Below are positions 10,461 through 22,980 of a DNA stretch of 64,000 nucleotides, in pieces (positions within the stretch are counted from its first letter, which is position 1; every line of letters begins with the position of its first letter). The stretch comes from Ceratodon purpureus (taxonomy: Eukaryota; Streptophyta; Bryopsida; Pseudoditrichales; Ditrichaceae). The stretch covers positions 20,675,321 through 20,739,320 of the forward strand of contig CM026424.1 of assembly GCA_014871385.1 (NCBI GenBank), read 5' to 3'. Below the pieces are notes generated by a model, which saw nothing but the letters and a program-made list of their open reading frames with translations, made no database searches and was not told where the DNA came from. The translations under genes were made by a program, and so were the position numbers.

Positions 10461-12844
10461 ACTCTCAAACACCAGGTGTTGGCGATCATTATGTCAGTCG
10501 AGATCCTGGAATCCACTGCAGGTGTCTGGCGCCGCCGGGTCTGGAAAGGAAGGTTTGCATCTGCCCACTATCCGGGACTGGCTTCTGGCTGAAGGCTTCG
10601 CTGTTGCTGGCTTCCTCCCCGACATACTGCTCTCAGCACTTCATGACTTGGTGCCTGAGTGACAACGAAGCAGTCCTCCTAGGCTAGAACCTCTGCGTGG
10701 ATGTACTCAGGGTGAAGGAAAGCGTGTACCGGAGTGCCTCCACTGCTTCAAGGCAGTGCAAAACAAGTGCCCACACCAGTCTTTTTGTTTGGTACACGAG
10801 GTGGTCGAGGGAGCAGCTTTATTCAACAACGACGATCATCGATCTGGATTGTAGATTTGGAAACAGCTCCCTCATATCATAACGCATGCTCATCACCAGA
10901 ACAGTTCCCACACGGCATCAACTCCATGTCACCGTTCTCTAGAAGATACTACTTACATCCCAGAACTTGAGTTCAAACAGGGGCTACAGCGTGTTACATG
11001 CCTAGTGAACATGATGAAGGATGATCACAGTTCCATGATGGATCAATTCACCTAGCAATCGCAGAAACTCTAGCACTCAATCCTGGAAGACTGCTCCGGG
11101 TTTATACAAGTGGTTCACGGTCGCTCGATGTGAAGCTTGGGCACGGGCTTCACGCCCTCGCCGTCCGTAATGTCCCGGGACAGACTGTCGTAACCGCGCC
11201 GGGTGCCGTATACCTTGGCCACAGCAGCGAACACCAGCACGGAGAACAGCACCACCATGATCACATGGAAGTTGAACGCCAGGTTCACGAGCGCCACTGC
11301 TCGGACCCGGGACACTTCGATGTCGCACTGAGTCGACCCGTCGATACCCGTCGGAAGATCGAGCCTGTAATGGCAGCCCTCGGGGATGAACTTCTCTACG
11401 TATAGGTAGAGCCCGATCTGGAACAGCCAGGTGCCTTGCAGGATGATTCCCATGCACAGCACCAAGTCCACCAGGAACAGCTTCGGCCGCAGCGCCAGCA
11501 GACCTGTTGCGCATATTCACACCCCAATCCCGTCAGAGCCAAGCAATTGAGGACAGATGCTCCTTGACAACAGGAGAGCCCGGACACGCCATTTCCATAG
11601 GATGCGGCATACCAGTCCTGAGACATGCCACCACTTCATCCAGGACTTCAAGCCCGAACACGGGAACAAGTCCTCCCTGCGACATTCTAAACATGTACCG
11701 TGCATGAGGAACCCCAAACACCGTCGACTACAGAGCTGCCAAAGTGCGAGCATACCCGTGCAGAGCACATAAACCTCGAGATTTTGAGCTTCTGTAGTCG
11801 AAAAATAACCGACACAACTAGATGCGAGGACTAGATGCGATGAGAAAACACGTCCCAGAAACCCTAGAAGAGGATAGCAACCCCTCATGCGCACGGGATA
11901 AATCACAACCAAGACTCCAACCCTAAGAATGTGAGGTCATGGCTGCGTCTGGACCTAACACTCTGAATGCGCATTCTGAATCACGAGGCCAATTGGCACA
12001 CAGGAGGAAACGGGAGACCTCGTACCAGTGCAGATTGCGCACAACGCCGCCACATAAGCCAGCAGCAGGTTGCACTGGCTCTCCAACCCGGAATTGCGAG
12101 CCGCTTGGTTCGACACGGAAATCCACTCCAATCCGAACGCGATGCTGGCGAACAACAGCGACGCTTCCGACGGCAACGGCAGCGCAGCGGTGGTGTCACT
12201 CACCAGCACAATCACGGCGTACATCCAGAACATGATGAGCGTCGTGGTATGCTCGAAGCTGGAGACGCGATTCTTGGGGATGGCGCCGTCCACCAGGGGC
12301 TGGAAGTTGGTGGACACGCCCAGCTCGTAGAAGATGGCGACGGGGATGAATAGCACCAGCACGTAGAGCTCGACGTGCTTCCCGCGGTGGGGCAGCCAGT
12401 TGGCGGGATGCCACGCCCGGGCGACGTACTCGCGCGGCGATTTCACGTAGCAGGCGAAAATCGACACCAAGTGCCACACCCCCACCATCACCAGCACCAA
12501 TGCAGGCGCGATGTGGCCCACGAGGGTCCCCATGGCCGGCCCTCGGCGACGCACTGATCCTCCGCTTCACTGCAACCCACCCACTCACCCGCGGCAGTGC
12601 TGCACCTGCGCTCCAGCTACACCCTCGCTCGCTCTCGCTCTCGCTCTCCCTCGCGCTGTCCCCCTGCCCGCATGCCCTCCCTCCCTGGTCGCAGGAGCGA
12701 ACTTGCAGGATCTCACTAAATCCCCGTCACAGGACCGACGACGGCGACGACGGCCATCGCGGTACAGTACAGTGATGTTGGTGGAGACCTTTTAGATGGT
12801 GCTTTCCTTGTTGCCCCTGCTTTGCTTTGCTTTGCGTCGCTCTG
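10461..12844 (-). repeat. Left arm of a 2,384-bp inverted duplication
   Basis: Every base x here pairs with 31025-x in 18181-20564 without any insertion or deletion that I could find. The only difference I found is T at 11397 against G at 19628 (C would be expected at 11397), silent in the TMEM45 frame (Val GTA/GTG). Homology stops sharply at 10460/20565 and at 12845/18180. The arm carries a whole TMEM45-like gene with about 310 bases of upstream sequence and about 650 downstream. Confidence 0.93.
11115..12533 (-). CDS. TMEM45/DUF716 family multi-pass membrane protein, copy A
   Basis: Two exons, 12533-12026 and 11503-11115, with an intron of 522 bases. The product is 298 aa. The start lies in a strong context (GGCCATGG); an upstream GTG would extend it but is not needed. 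The sequence has the DUF716 layout: an N-terminal helix with HIAPALVLVMVGVWHLVSI, then the family block around HPANWLPHRGKHVELYVLVL, a VSSFEHTTTLIMFWMYAVIV helix, ASIAFGLEWISVSNQ, and after the intron LFLVDLVLCMGIILQGTWLF and FNFHVIMVVLFSVLVFAAVA. Animal TMEM45 and tobacco relatives of this family have been linked to stress or virus responses, but the molecular function is not known. Transcription runs away from the spacer, opposite to copy B. The upstream region contains a CT-rich run (about 12617-12660), probably 5' UTR. Confidence 0.85.
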
Positions 12845-13881
12845 ACCGTCCTCCAGGTTGAGGCGCTGAGTTCTTCCTTCGCGAGTACGCGCAAGTTGGC
12901 CTCGGCTCGGCTCGACTCTGGGCGAGTCGAGTCTAGTGGAGTATCCCTTCTGGACTCCGCCTCCGCCTAGTGCCCTGATTTTAGCTGACGTGCCGGTCAG
13001 CGCTCGGGGTCGGAGATCTGGAGGGGACCTAAATGTGCGTAATCCCCTTTGAAAGTTTTCAATAATGTGCGTAATATCCACCAACTTAAGGATTTTGAGC
13101 CCTTTTTTTTAGGGTTATTTTTAGGGTGAAATTTTCACGTATCAAAAGATAGGTTTCTCATAGAATGCAAAATTTTACAAAATTTTCTTCCTAACATTGA
13201 AATTGATATAAGTTTTTAAACACAAAAGTACTTCGTGATCCAAAACTGATCTGACAATCTGTAGACTTTTCTCTTGTCACACCTATTTGATTTTAATTTC
13301 TAGTCATGATATGATCCAAAACCACTAGCTTTTTGAGTGTTTTGATTGGTGAGTTTGAATTGTGTGGTGTGACAATGCTAGTTTAGCCAAGTTGCAGTTC
13401 TCGGGAGATCTATAGGTTGGTTCTGGAGGTGCTGGTGGTTTTAGGTGTGTCTACTTTAGAAACAAGACCTCCCCGCGACGACTTGCATAGCCGTTTGCCT
13501 CCTAGGTTTTGGGCGGAAGTCACCACCCGTCCAAAACCCGGGGAGCACAAAAACCGGGGCAAGCCCAAAAAATTTCTTCGAGATGGCAGCTACGTCAAGG
13601 GCCAAGATTCTGGTTTTGATCCCGCGCTATTGCCAAGGCAAGCAAAGCGAGTACTCAATAAAATGGTCTGCACGACCAACTTTACTAACGAGTTTCAACG
13701 AGGAGACCTTTTAGGCAGTAAGTGAATGTCCTAGCGGCTTGGTTCACAACATCAAGTCGATGAAATAGGCAAAGTTAATATTACATCCATATTCGGTCAG
13801 TGTACACACGGAGGTTACGTCGGGTGAGCCCTGTTCGGAGGGGCTCACCCTATGCATATTTTTTGCATGGTATAGATCTAA
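12845..13881. other. Left part of the spacer between the duplication arms
   Basis: Just outside the arm the sequence is GC-rich for about 180 bases, then AT-rich. A plus frame at 13417-13725 is open and exon-like in composition, but I recognise no domain. It may be a remnant of a mobile-element gene. Confidence 0.35.
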
Positions 13882-14358
13882 GAGCACCTGCACCCCTACG
13901 CGGGATGCGAGATGCGTCGAATGTCGTTCCGAAGGCTCCCTTATCCTCTTAGGGCTCGGTAAATTTTGAGTTCCTCACCTGTATGCGACAAAAGTCTCAA
14001 AGTTTGATGATGAAGACCACGGTGTCGAGGGCCAGCAAGATACGGGGTCACGATCAGGAAGTCATGGAGGATATCTAAGGGGTCAGGCGGTGAGGTGGCC
14101 AGCTGACGAGGCGAGGCACAACCTGATGTTCTCCAGGGAGTGTGACTGCCATAATTAGGACGAAATCAGTGTCGAAATGAGCTTACAGGGGTCGTACGAA
14201 AACCAACGCGAGTACATCAAATTGGCGAGTAATGCTAGTTTTTTAAAGATCCCGCAACAGCCTGACCCGTTCCACGAGTCCCGATGATGGGGTCAAATGA
14301 ACCCAGGCCCGCAACAGACCATCGCGGCCCAGCATCCGGCACACGGGTGCGGATGCTC
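13882..14358. mobile_element. PIF/Harbinger-like MITE
   Basis: A 477-bp element with inverted ends GAGCACCTGCACCC (left) and GAGCATCCGCACCC (right, read inverted), flanked on both sides by TAA (13879-13881 and 14359-14361). A TAA/TTA target of three bases is typical of PIF/Harbinger elements. It has no coding capacity. Confidence 0.65.
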
Positions 14359-16128
14359 TAAGGTAAACTATCATATTTGAGTATTTAGACGATTGGAATT
14401 GGAGCCCATTTCCATGGTCATCAGATAGGTATTCTATGAAGAAGGATAAGGTGACTGACTTCTCTTTAAAAAGCATTTAGAAGAAAATTGGGCTTCATAA
14501 AATGAAAGTATCAAGGAAATTAGATTATGTCATCTTTAATTTTCTTGATATTTAGTTTAATGCTACTCATCCACAAGCACCATTGGTCTATGAAGGCTTG
14601 GTATTGAATTGCCTTTATCCATGCATATATAATTACAGAACTTTGTAATTTTACTATAGATAAAATAATCATTGAATAATATCATATTAGATGAAAATTA
14701 AGTTTTATAATAAAGTAAGCTGTGAACATATATTTGAATAACTATATATTGATTTAGGTTTGGTAAAAGTAATAAGCACCTTGCCAAAAACTAGCAATCA
14801 CTTTTGCAAGATGATGTCCTTCTTACCGAAACGACATGATTGGCTTGATGTGCGGATGTGACAAGTATTGGTAATTTCCACCTTTGTGTCAGTCCAAATG
14901 TCCCGGTCAGTGTCATAAGGAAACAACTCATGGCGGGTCTTTTCATACCTGATAATGATGGTGTATACCATGTTGTTGATCTTCAATATGTGACACATTC
15001 TATATAGTTTATCCGAATATGTGTTGAAGCTTGGCCGAGGATGTTCCTACGTTCATATCCAACCCAACCTTGGAGTTGAAGAAGTAGTGGCGGTTGACGT
15101 TTGAGGATTCAAGGCTCAACTTGTGCATGACAAAAAGCTTGAAGTAGAGGTGGTTGTCCAACAACCTCAGCGCAATAGAGAAACACTCACAAAGCCATCC
15201 AAAGAGTGACAATGCGTTAATGATTAAAACTATGAAGATTGGTATTTCATTCAATACAACTATAAATGACAGTGACTTATTTAACACAATAATAAGAGAC
15301 AGTAAGTTCTCTCATAAAATAATAAAAGACAGTTGGTCATGCAATAAAATAATGAATTGACGTATTATTGCGATTTGATAAAACAATGAGAGACAGTACA
15401 TTGTTTCATAATGATACGCCAAGACAATGCGTTGTTTACTAAAACGATGGATGAGAGTGTGATGTTTGGTAGAATAACAATATGTCATGTATTAAATTGG
15501 ATAATATGGAAGGAAAAAATAAAAAACAACATTGTGTCATTTACCCAAATACAAGCATTGTAGTTTTGTTTGGTCCACGCCTATATAACGCTTTTCTTTT
15601 TCATTCCACGTGTCATCATTTGATTGATCTAACCTTTATACAACGATGTAGGTGTTTTTGCATAAGAATAAAAGATAAACACCATGACATTGGTATCTCT
15701 TGCAAGATGATATCCTTCTTGCCGAAACGACATTATGCGGCTTGATGTGCGGATGTGACAAGTATTGGTAATTTCCACCTCCGTGTCAGTCCAAATGTCT
15801 CAGTCTATGTCATAAGCAAACAACTCATGGCGGGTCTTTTCATACTTGATAGTGATGGTGTACACCATGTTGTTGATCTATGAATACCAAAGACATAAAC
15901 TTATGAATCCAAACAAATGAATACAATCCCAAAAATATAAAACAAGTTTATAGAATTTGAAACAAAAGAATTATTGCAGTGCATGTCTTGAATTAATACG
16001 TTTTTTTTCGTATTTCAAAGTATTTGTAGGTTCTAATTCTCCAGCATTAAACATCGCAATTTAGAAAATTATTCCATTTACATAATTTTGGAAATTTAAG
16101 ATTTACTTCACACGAGCAACCACTCTGA
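14359..16128. other. Spacer segment with repeats, no gene
   Basis: AT-rich. It contains the paired 180-bp repeat described separately and, at about 15240-15460, a loose tandem array with a recurring AATAATAAAAGACAGT-like core about every 35-45 bases. No intact reading frame. Confidence 0.45.
14804..15878 (-). repeat. Pair of ~180-bp direct repeats with decayed coding sequence
   Basis: The segments 14804-14980 and 15698-15878 are about 90% alike and lie in the same orientation. Read on the minus strand, both give the same peptide trace (INNMVYTI, YEKTRHELF, then DIWTDT, EVEITNTCHIRTSS), so they descend from a translated sequence. I do not recognise the protein. The first copy keeps an open frame (14798-14998). 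Confidence 0.6.
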
Positions 16129-18010
16129 GGGCCGGTTTAGACTACGATGGAGAAGTCCACCGGTCATGAAAAAAAAGGTGATTCTAAACTGTGATAGGCT
16201 GAAATTGCAACTCTTCATCGGACGGTGGTTACACTAGATGAAGTCAATAATGGTGGTGAAGATTTCTCATGGATGATAAAATGACATGGCCGCCTACATG
16301 GTAGCACTTTTTGAACTTGGGCTTTTCCGGAGGACGAGTTTATTCTCCGGCCTCAAGAGGCCGAACAAGAAACTCGTCCTCCAGAGAAGCAAGTGATTAA
16401 CCCCTAATTCGCCAAGGATGTTTTTGCTCAAAACTGCCACCAAATAGTCCCTTTTGAAAGCAAACAGGATAGTTCCAATTAGAAACCAATTTTGGTAATT
16501 CCAACCGTAAGATCTTGTATCTAACTTCTATGTCTATGTGCATGTCAAATCTCACACTCTTGTTCCTTACCATTTGAAATATCATAACATTCAAAGTTGG
16601 AAAAAAAGTTTTTTTTATCCTTCAAAAAGAAGACAACAGTAATTTGGGGTCCAAAAAAACCATTTTTTTTGAGTAGATTTGGATGGCGTTTCTTTAGATT
16701 CTTGTTCCTAGGTGAGTTAGGTACATGTCCACAAAATCAAGGTGTAGAACCTTGAGAAAATCATCAATTTCCACAAGGGGGTATGCTGAAATTCACATAC
16801 AAAGGCCGTTGTTTTACAATAAAAATAGCATATGAAACATTCTTGGATTGAAAATCCAAACGGTGGAAACGTGCTCTAGTGACTCTTCTGCACATAAGGA
16901 ATTTTATTTTTGGAAAAAATAAAATCTAGATTTTTGGTGGAATTTCAAAGTTTCGTCTTTAGGCAGTTTTGGGCAAAAATTGCTGCATTCACAATGGCTG
17001 AAAGCCTGCCCGTGGAAGGGCGTATTATGCTCAGAGGAGCATAACTTTTGCTCACTTCATCCAAAATTTTTTTAAAAAAAATCCCTATAAACCTTTTAAA
17101 AAAACCTTTTTCCACAAAAAATTTCAAAAAATTTCAAGTAAATTTTAATTTTTAGGAACCTGCCCAAATTTCAAAAACGCCCATTCTAGGACTTTGGCCA
17201 ATTAGGGGTTAAAAAAATAATTTTCTAAAACAAATCTAGTCGTAGATCCCACCATTGAGAATTGATCCATAAATCTCATGCTCATCAAGAATAGCCTCTT
17301 CGGCTACAGTCCATCTCCACCTTCTTTTTGTCACCCACCTTCTTAGAATCGGATTTATACACTTCCCACTTTAGCTCTAGAGCTGTAATTGTTTTTTTCA
17401 AAGCCATTTTGAGGGCTTAGAGCTTATTTTTGGGGCTTTTTATCATGTTTTTCTAGACATGAGCATTTAAGGTACGAATGGTATAGTTGTTATTAATTAG
17501 TTGTTCATACATGGGCCAAAATTGACAATTGGCAATTTGGCAATTTTAATTATCTTTTGAATAAAACTAAATATTATATTACCATGAGATGTTTTTTTAT
17601 CATGGAAAGTGAAAATCAACAAAAAAAACTATTATTCTACCGCACAATTTGATAATAAAATTAATTTGAAGTTTAGTCAAATTGTCATACATATGCAAAT
17701 TCAACTTTTATGAACACAATTTTTATTTAAATTTTTTGATACAATGTGAATATAGAGAATTATGGTTTTTCATCAAAAACACACTTCACCATTTAGTGAG
17801 CTATTCTTCACCGGTACACTTCCTCCGATGGACTTGTTCGCTAAGCTTCTCCTCTAGGTGTTTAGGGTACAACCGGTCAAGACTCCTTCTAAAATATTTT
17901 ACTGCCTTTAATTCTTATCCGGCACATCCACAATTTGCCTCATATAACCATGTCTTGCCCTAGCATTCTTGACCGACCGGGGCCATCTCCACCGTAGTGT
18001 AAACCAGCCC
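16129..18010. mobile_element. DNA transposon with long imperfect TIRs, interrupted by another element
   Basis: The left end GGGCCGGTTTAGACTACG is matched, inverted, by GGGCTGGTTTACACTACG at the right end, and the similarity runs for about 37 bases. Without the 808-bp inserted element the length is about 1.07 kb. The flanking bases (TGA, TGC) do not give a clean duplication, so the superfamily is open; PIF/Harbinger is the closest guess. No intact transposase frame remains. Confidence 0.5.
16401..17208. mobile_element. piggyBac-like element with perfect TTAA duplication, nested
   Basis: The ends are CCCCTAATTCGCCAA (left) and, inverted, CCCCTAATTGGCCAA (right), matching at 14 of 15 positions. 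Both flanks are exactly TTAA (16397-16400 and 17209-17212). The 808-bp interior is AT-rich and non-coding. It sits inside the element at 16129-18010, so it is the younger of the two. Its termini differ from those of the element at 8243-9784. Confidence 0.65.
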
Positions 18011-18180
18011 TGCGGTCACCTCGGCGTCGAAGAGTTGACGGGGTTTACCTTGTAACTCCGCTGGGCCCGTCAGCGCTGGGGGAGGGGGGGGAACTTTCAA
18101 GTAGACCGAGCGTAAGCTAGCTTCCGGTGTGCCCGAGCCGAGGCTAAACTTTAGATGGAGTCACGGGTAGAGAGTCAGAG

Positions 18181-20564
18181 CAGAGCGACGCAAAGCAAAG
18201 CAAAGCAGGGGCAACAAGGAAAGCACCATCTAAAAGGTCTCCACCAACATCACTGTACTGTACCGCGATGGCCGTCGTCGCCGTCGTCGGTCCTGTGACG
18301 GGGATTTAGTGAGATCCTGCAAGTTCGCTCCTGCGACCAGGGAGGGAGGGCATGCGGGCAGGGGGACAGCGCGAGGGAGAGCGAGAGCGAGAGCGAGCGA
18401 GGGTGTAGCTGGAGCGCAGGTGCAGCACTGCCGCGGGTGAGTGGGTGGGTTGCAGTGAAGCGGAGGATCAGTGCGTCGCCGAGGGCCGGCCATGGGGACC
18501 CTCGTGGGCCACATCGCGCCTGCATTGGTGCTGGTGATGGTGGGGGTGTGGCACTTGGTGTCGATTTTCGCCTGCTACGTGAAATCGCCGCGCGAGTACG
18601 TCGCCCGGGCGTGGCATCCCGCCAACTGGCTGCCCCACCGCGGGAAGCACGTCGAGCTCTACGTGCTGGTGCTATTCATCCCCGTCGCCATCTTCTACGA
18701 GCTGGGCGTGTCCACCAACTTCCAGCCCCTGGTGGACGGCGCCATCCCCAAGAATCGCGTCTCCAGCTTCGAGCATACCACGACGCTCATCATGTTCTGG
18801 ATGTACGCCGTGATTGTGCTGGTGAGTGACACCACCGCTGCGCTGCCGTTGCCGTCGGAAGCGTCGCTGTTGTTCGCCAGCATCGCGTTCGGATTGGAGT
18901 GGATTTCCGTGTCGAACCAAGCGGCTCGCAATTCCGGGTTGGAGAGCCAGTGCAACCTGCTGCTGGCTTATGTGGCGGCGTTGTGCGCAATCTGCACTGG
19001 TACGAGGTCTCCCGTTTCCTCCTGTGTGCCAATTGGCCTCGTGATTCAGAATGCGCATTCAGAGTGTTAGGTCCAGACGCAGCCATGACCTCACATTCTT
19101 AGGGTTGGAGTCTTGGTTGTGATTTATCCCGTGCGCATGAGGGGTTGCTATCCTCTTCTAGGGTTTCTGGGACGTGTTTTCTCATCGCATCTAGTCCTCG
19201 CATCTAGTTGTGTCGGTTATTTTTCGACTACAGAAGCTCAAAATCTCGAGGTTTATGTGCTCTGCACGGGTATGCTCGCACTTTGGCAGCTCTGTAGTCG
19301 ACGGTGTTTGGGGTTCCTCATGCACGGTACATGTTTAGAATGTCGCAGGGAGGACTTGTTCCCGTGTTCGGGCTTGAAGTCCTGGATGAAGTGGTGGCAT
19401 GTCTCAGGACTGGTATGCCGCATCCTATGGAAATGGCGTGTCCGGGCTCTCCTGTTGTCAAGGAGCATCTGTCCTCAATTGCTTGGCTCTGACGGGATTG
19501 GGGTGTGAATATGCGCAACAGGTCTGCTGGCGCTGCGGCCGAAGCTGTTCCTGGTGGACTTGGTGCTGTGCATGGGAATCATCCTGCAAGGCACCTGGCT
19601 GTTCCAGATCGGGCTCTACCTATACGTGGAGAAGTTCATCCCCGAGGGCTGCCATTACAGGCTCGATCTTCCGACGGGTATCGACGGGTCGACTCAGTGC
19701 GACATCGAAGTGTCCCGGGTCCGAGCAGTGGCGCTCGTGAACCTGGCGTTCAACTTCCATGTGATCATGGTGGTGCTGTTCTCCGTGCTGGTGTTCGCTG
19801 CTGTGGCCAAGGTATACGGCACCCGGCGCGGTTACGACAGTCTGTCCCGGGACATTACGGACGGCGAGGGCGTGAAGCCCGTGCCCAAGCTTCACATCGA
19901 GCGACCGTGAACCACTTGTATAAACCCGGAGCAGTCTTCCAGGATTGAGTGCTAGAGTTTCTGCGATTGCTAGGTGAATTGATCCATCATGGAACTGTGA
20001 TCATCCTTCATCATGTTCACTAGGCATGTAACACGCTGTAGCCCCTGTTTGAACTCAAGTTCTGGGATGTAAGTAGTATCTTCTAGAGAACGGTGACATG
20101 GAGTTGATGCCGTGTGGGAACTGTTCTGGTGATGAGCATGCGTTATGATATGAGGGAGCTGTTTCCAAATCTACAATCCAGATCGATGATCGTCGTTGTT
20201 GAATAAAGCTGCTCCCTCGACCACCTCGTGTACCAAACAAAAAGACTGGTGTGGGCACTTGTTTTGCACTGCCTTGAAGCAGTGGAGGCACTCCGGTACA
20301 CGCTTTCCTTCACCCTGAGTACATCCACGCAGAGGTTCTAGCCTAGGAGGACTGCTTCGTTGTCACTCAGGCACCAAGTCATGAAGTGCTGAGAGCAGTA
20401 TGTCGGGGAGGAAGCCAGCAACAGCGAAGCCTTCAGCCAGAAGCCAGTCCCGGATAGTGGGCAGATGCAAACCTTCCTTTCCAGACCCGGCGGCGCCAGA
20501 CACCTGCAGTGGATTCCAGGATCTCGACTGACATAATGATCGCCAACACCTGGTGTTTGAGAGT
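18181..20564 (+). repeat. Right arm of the 2,384-bp inverted duplication
   Basis: Inverted partner of 10461-12844 (positions sum to 31025), with no indel and one substitution found. It contains the second TMEM45-like gene, its intron, upstream region and downstream flank. Confidence 0.93.
18492..19910 (+). CDS. TMEM45/DUF716 family multi-pass membrane protein, copy B
   Basis: Exons 18492-18999 and 19522-19910 encode 298 aa, identical in sequence to copy A (the single base difference is silent). The intron starts GTACGA and ends CAACAG. The features are those of copy A: about six to seven hydrophobic helices and the DUF716 HPANWLPHRGKHVE block. The two genes point away from each other with their promoters towards the 5.3-kb spacer. 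Since the intron and the non-coding flanks are as well conserved as the exons, the pair comes from DNA duplication or gene conversion, not from a processed copy. Confidence 0.85.
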
Positions 20565-21352
20565 GTTTATAAAGATGGCATGATTTGTTTCCAGTGGAAA
20601 GCCTAAGGTAGAGGCGGGTATTCCCGTCAGTTTAAGACTTTCAGCATATATGGGATTGAGAAAATTATGGGGATAAAATTCATAAAAATGTATGTTAGGT
20701 CGTAAATCTCAAATTTGATTTAAATTTTTTTTTTTCAGAAATTTATCAAATTTTCATGAGTTTTTGAAGTGCAACAACGTAGACCACTATTTCCGTGAGT
20801 TAGGCAGATGGAATACAAAGATTCTAGCATCGAGAACATGTTAGGTTGTAATGAAATCTGCTAAGTGGGGTGGTGAGGTGTTGTCTGCTCGGATATTGGT
20901 GCTTTGATAGGGAAGAGAAAGAGAAATCTGATGGAAATATTTCTCTCTACCTTAGTTGTGTGAATCCTTCTGTCATCATTACTTTCTCTAGTTTCCTTCT
21001 CGCACCACATGGGAATTAATCTATTTTTCTGCTACTACATGTAGTTGCTCCCTGCTCCATGGTAACAGGGCAAAAATCCATAGGTTCAAGCTTGTGTCAC
21101 TTGTGAAGTGTATTCAATGTGTCAACTGACCATTAAATCTAAGGTAAATACACCTATGAATGATAACTTAAGCATTTCAGCATAGTAAATCTTGGGTTTT
21201 CAATAAGGAGTTATTTTTTGTGCATAGTATCATAATGTTCATGAAGAATGAGCATTTTTCCAAAATTAATTCTGTAAAATTCAAATTACTATAAAAAAAT
21301 TTATTCAAAAGTGGCCCAACTCCATAATTGACATACAGGTTTACCCATGATA

Positions 21353-21411
21353 GACAATACTCAGATTCATGACCGACAATACTCAGATTCATGACCGACA
21401 ATACTCAGATT
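21353..21411. repeat. 22-bp tandem repeat, about 2.7 copies
   Basis: The unit GACAATACTCAGATTCATGACC is present twice in full, followed by a partial third copy. Too short and too regular to be anything but a local expansion. Confidence 0.8.
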
Positions 21412-22980
21412 AGTGAACAAACATATGACTACTTATTTCCGTCACACTCACAGAGGTATTCTATTGGAGGATGCATTCTAAATCTACTATTCATCAGCTT
21501 CTCTCCGTCATTTTTCGACTACTTATCTGTCATGAGAAGCCTACATATCAGTCATGGGTGCATTATCGGTCATAGGTGTGTATACCTTAAGTAAGGAGGG
21601 AAGCCATGTGAAGTCGAACTTGAGTCTGTAGTAGTGATGGAAGGAAGGAATGACTTGAAGGTTATCCTTGATTGAGACACATGTTTTTTGGCAAGCATGA
21701 GTAGTGCGGTGGGTGGCCTCGCTTGGGGCTTCAATTGCAATCACTGCAAATCAAGTCCCTCAACTTGAAGCTGATTCCGTAATGTACCCATCACCGGGTG
21801 TGTCGCTGGCAAAACGCACTTCATTGTATTTCTCTCCAAGTCGGCCTTCTAAATGTGCAAGGTATAACTTTTTAAGGACATATGCTTTCCTCGTACCACA
21901 TCCAAAATCCCTTTTAAAATCCATTTTAAGCACGATTCTAGTTTCAATTTGCTTTGGCTTTATTCTTAAAAAGTACATATCTCTTAAAGGTACTCGGTTT
22001 GGCATTCTAAAAACCCCATTGATGATTTGATGTAATGGAGTGTAAGTTATGAACAAGATTCTCTCAAAAAAACCAAGTCGGAGGGACTAGGTTGACCTTT
22101 AAGGACTAAGAAATGCTCATATCAAGGTGTAGGCTTTCCGCTGCCAAATATAGAAAACATGTGAGTATAGAAGTATATTAGAAATCAAATCATGTAGTTC
22201 AAACTTCAAAGACCATGCATATTTTTTGGATTTAACACTGGACATAAGAATTCATGTCCTATTAAACTTTGAGAAGGTCAAGTTGTTTGAGCTACCATGT
22301 TTCCTTTGTTTTGACCTTTTTTGATTATGGCCTTTTTTAGTGGTCATCCATAGAAGTAGAACTTCGGCCGAAAAGGAGTCGACGTGAATATAGTGTTTGT
22401 TCATTCTGTTCACTAATCCGATGGCCGCTGGACAAAGTATAATGAATCTAGACTTACTCTCCTTTTTCAAAGGTAAACACTTTTCTCTTACACTAAGTGC
22501 CTTGAAGACAACCGACATGTCATCCCTCCAAGGTCTTTTTGGGTACCTATACAGGGAGGTCTCAAGACCCCCCCACCATAGTTGGGTAGGCTATGGTTGT
22601 AAACACCAGGTCGGCAAAGCACTGCCAAATTCTAGGGTAAAAATCCTACTTGATTGTCATCCATAGATGTTGATTGCTGTAAGGTTTCAGTGTTTTCTGA
22701 TTCTAGTGGAATGAGTTTATTTACCTTTGATGAAGTTGCCTATCAATGATCATGCTTTGAACCTAGAAGACTTTGAAGATTATTAGTAAGGTAAACCATC
22801 TCATGACTACCATTGATTCATCTCTAGTGGCTATAAACATCTTTAACCACCAAAAATACATTCATTAGCAACAAATCTCAAGTCATTGGTGGCAATGAAA
22901 TTTGCAAGTGTGGTGGGTACAGAGTGAGATTTTTTCTACAATTGAAACAAGACTATGAAATGAAAAGCCAATGCCTCTAA

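Noticed and set aside
11517-12588. Several open frames within each duplication arm
   Set aside because: They are shadows of the TMEM45 exons or read through its intron, and none matches a family.
12845-13020. Extension of the inverted duplication beyond 12844
   Set aside because: Only short shared strings (for example GCCTCGGCTCGG) at unequal distances; no continuous alignment, so the arm was ended at 12844.
13417-13725. Possible small gene (102 aa)
   Set aside because: No ATG with good context, no domain that I know, and it lies in transposon-rich spacer. Noted as remnant only.
14804-15878. Paired 180-bp direct repeats as long terminal repeats
   Set aside because: They carry a translated frame, lack TG...CA ends that I could see, and enclose only AT-rich sequence without any retroelement gene.
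21353-21411. Regular short repeats as a CRISPR array
   Set aside because: Copies are directly adjacent without unique spacers, and the genome is a plant's.
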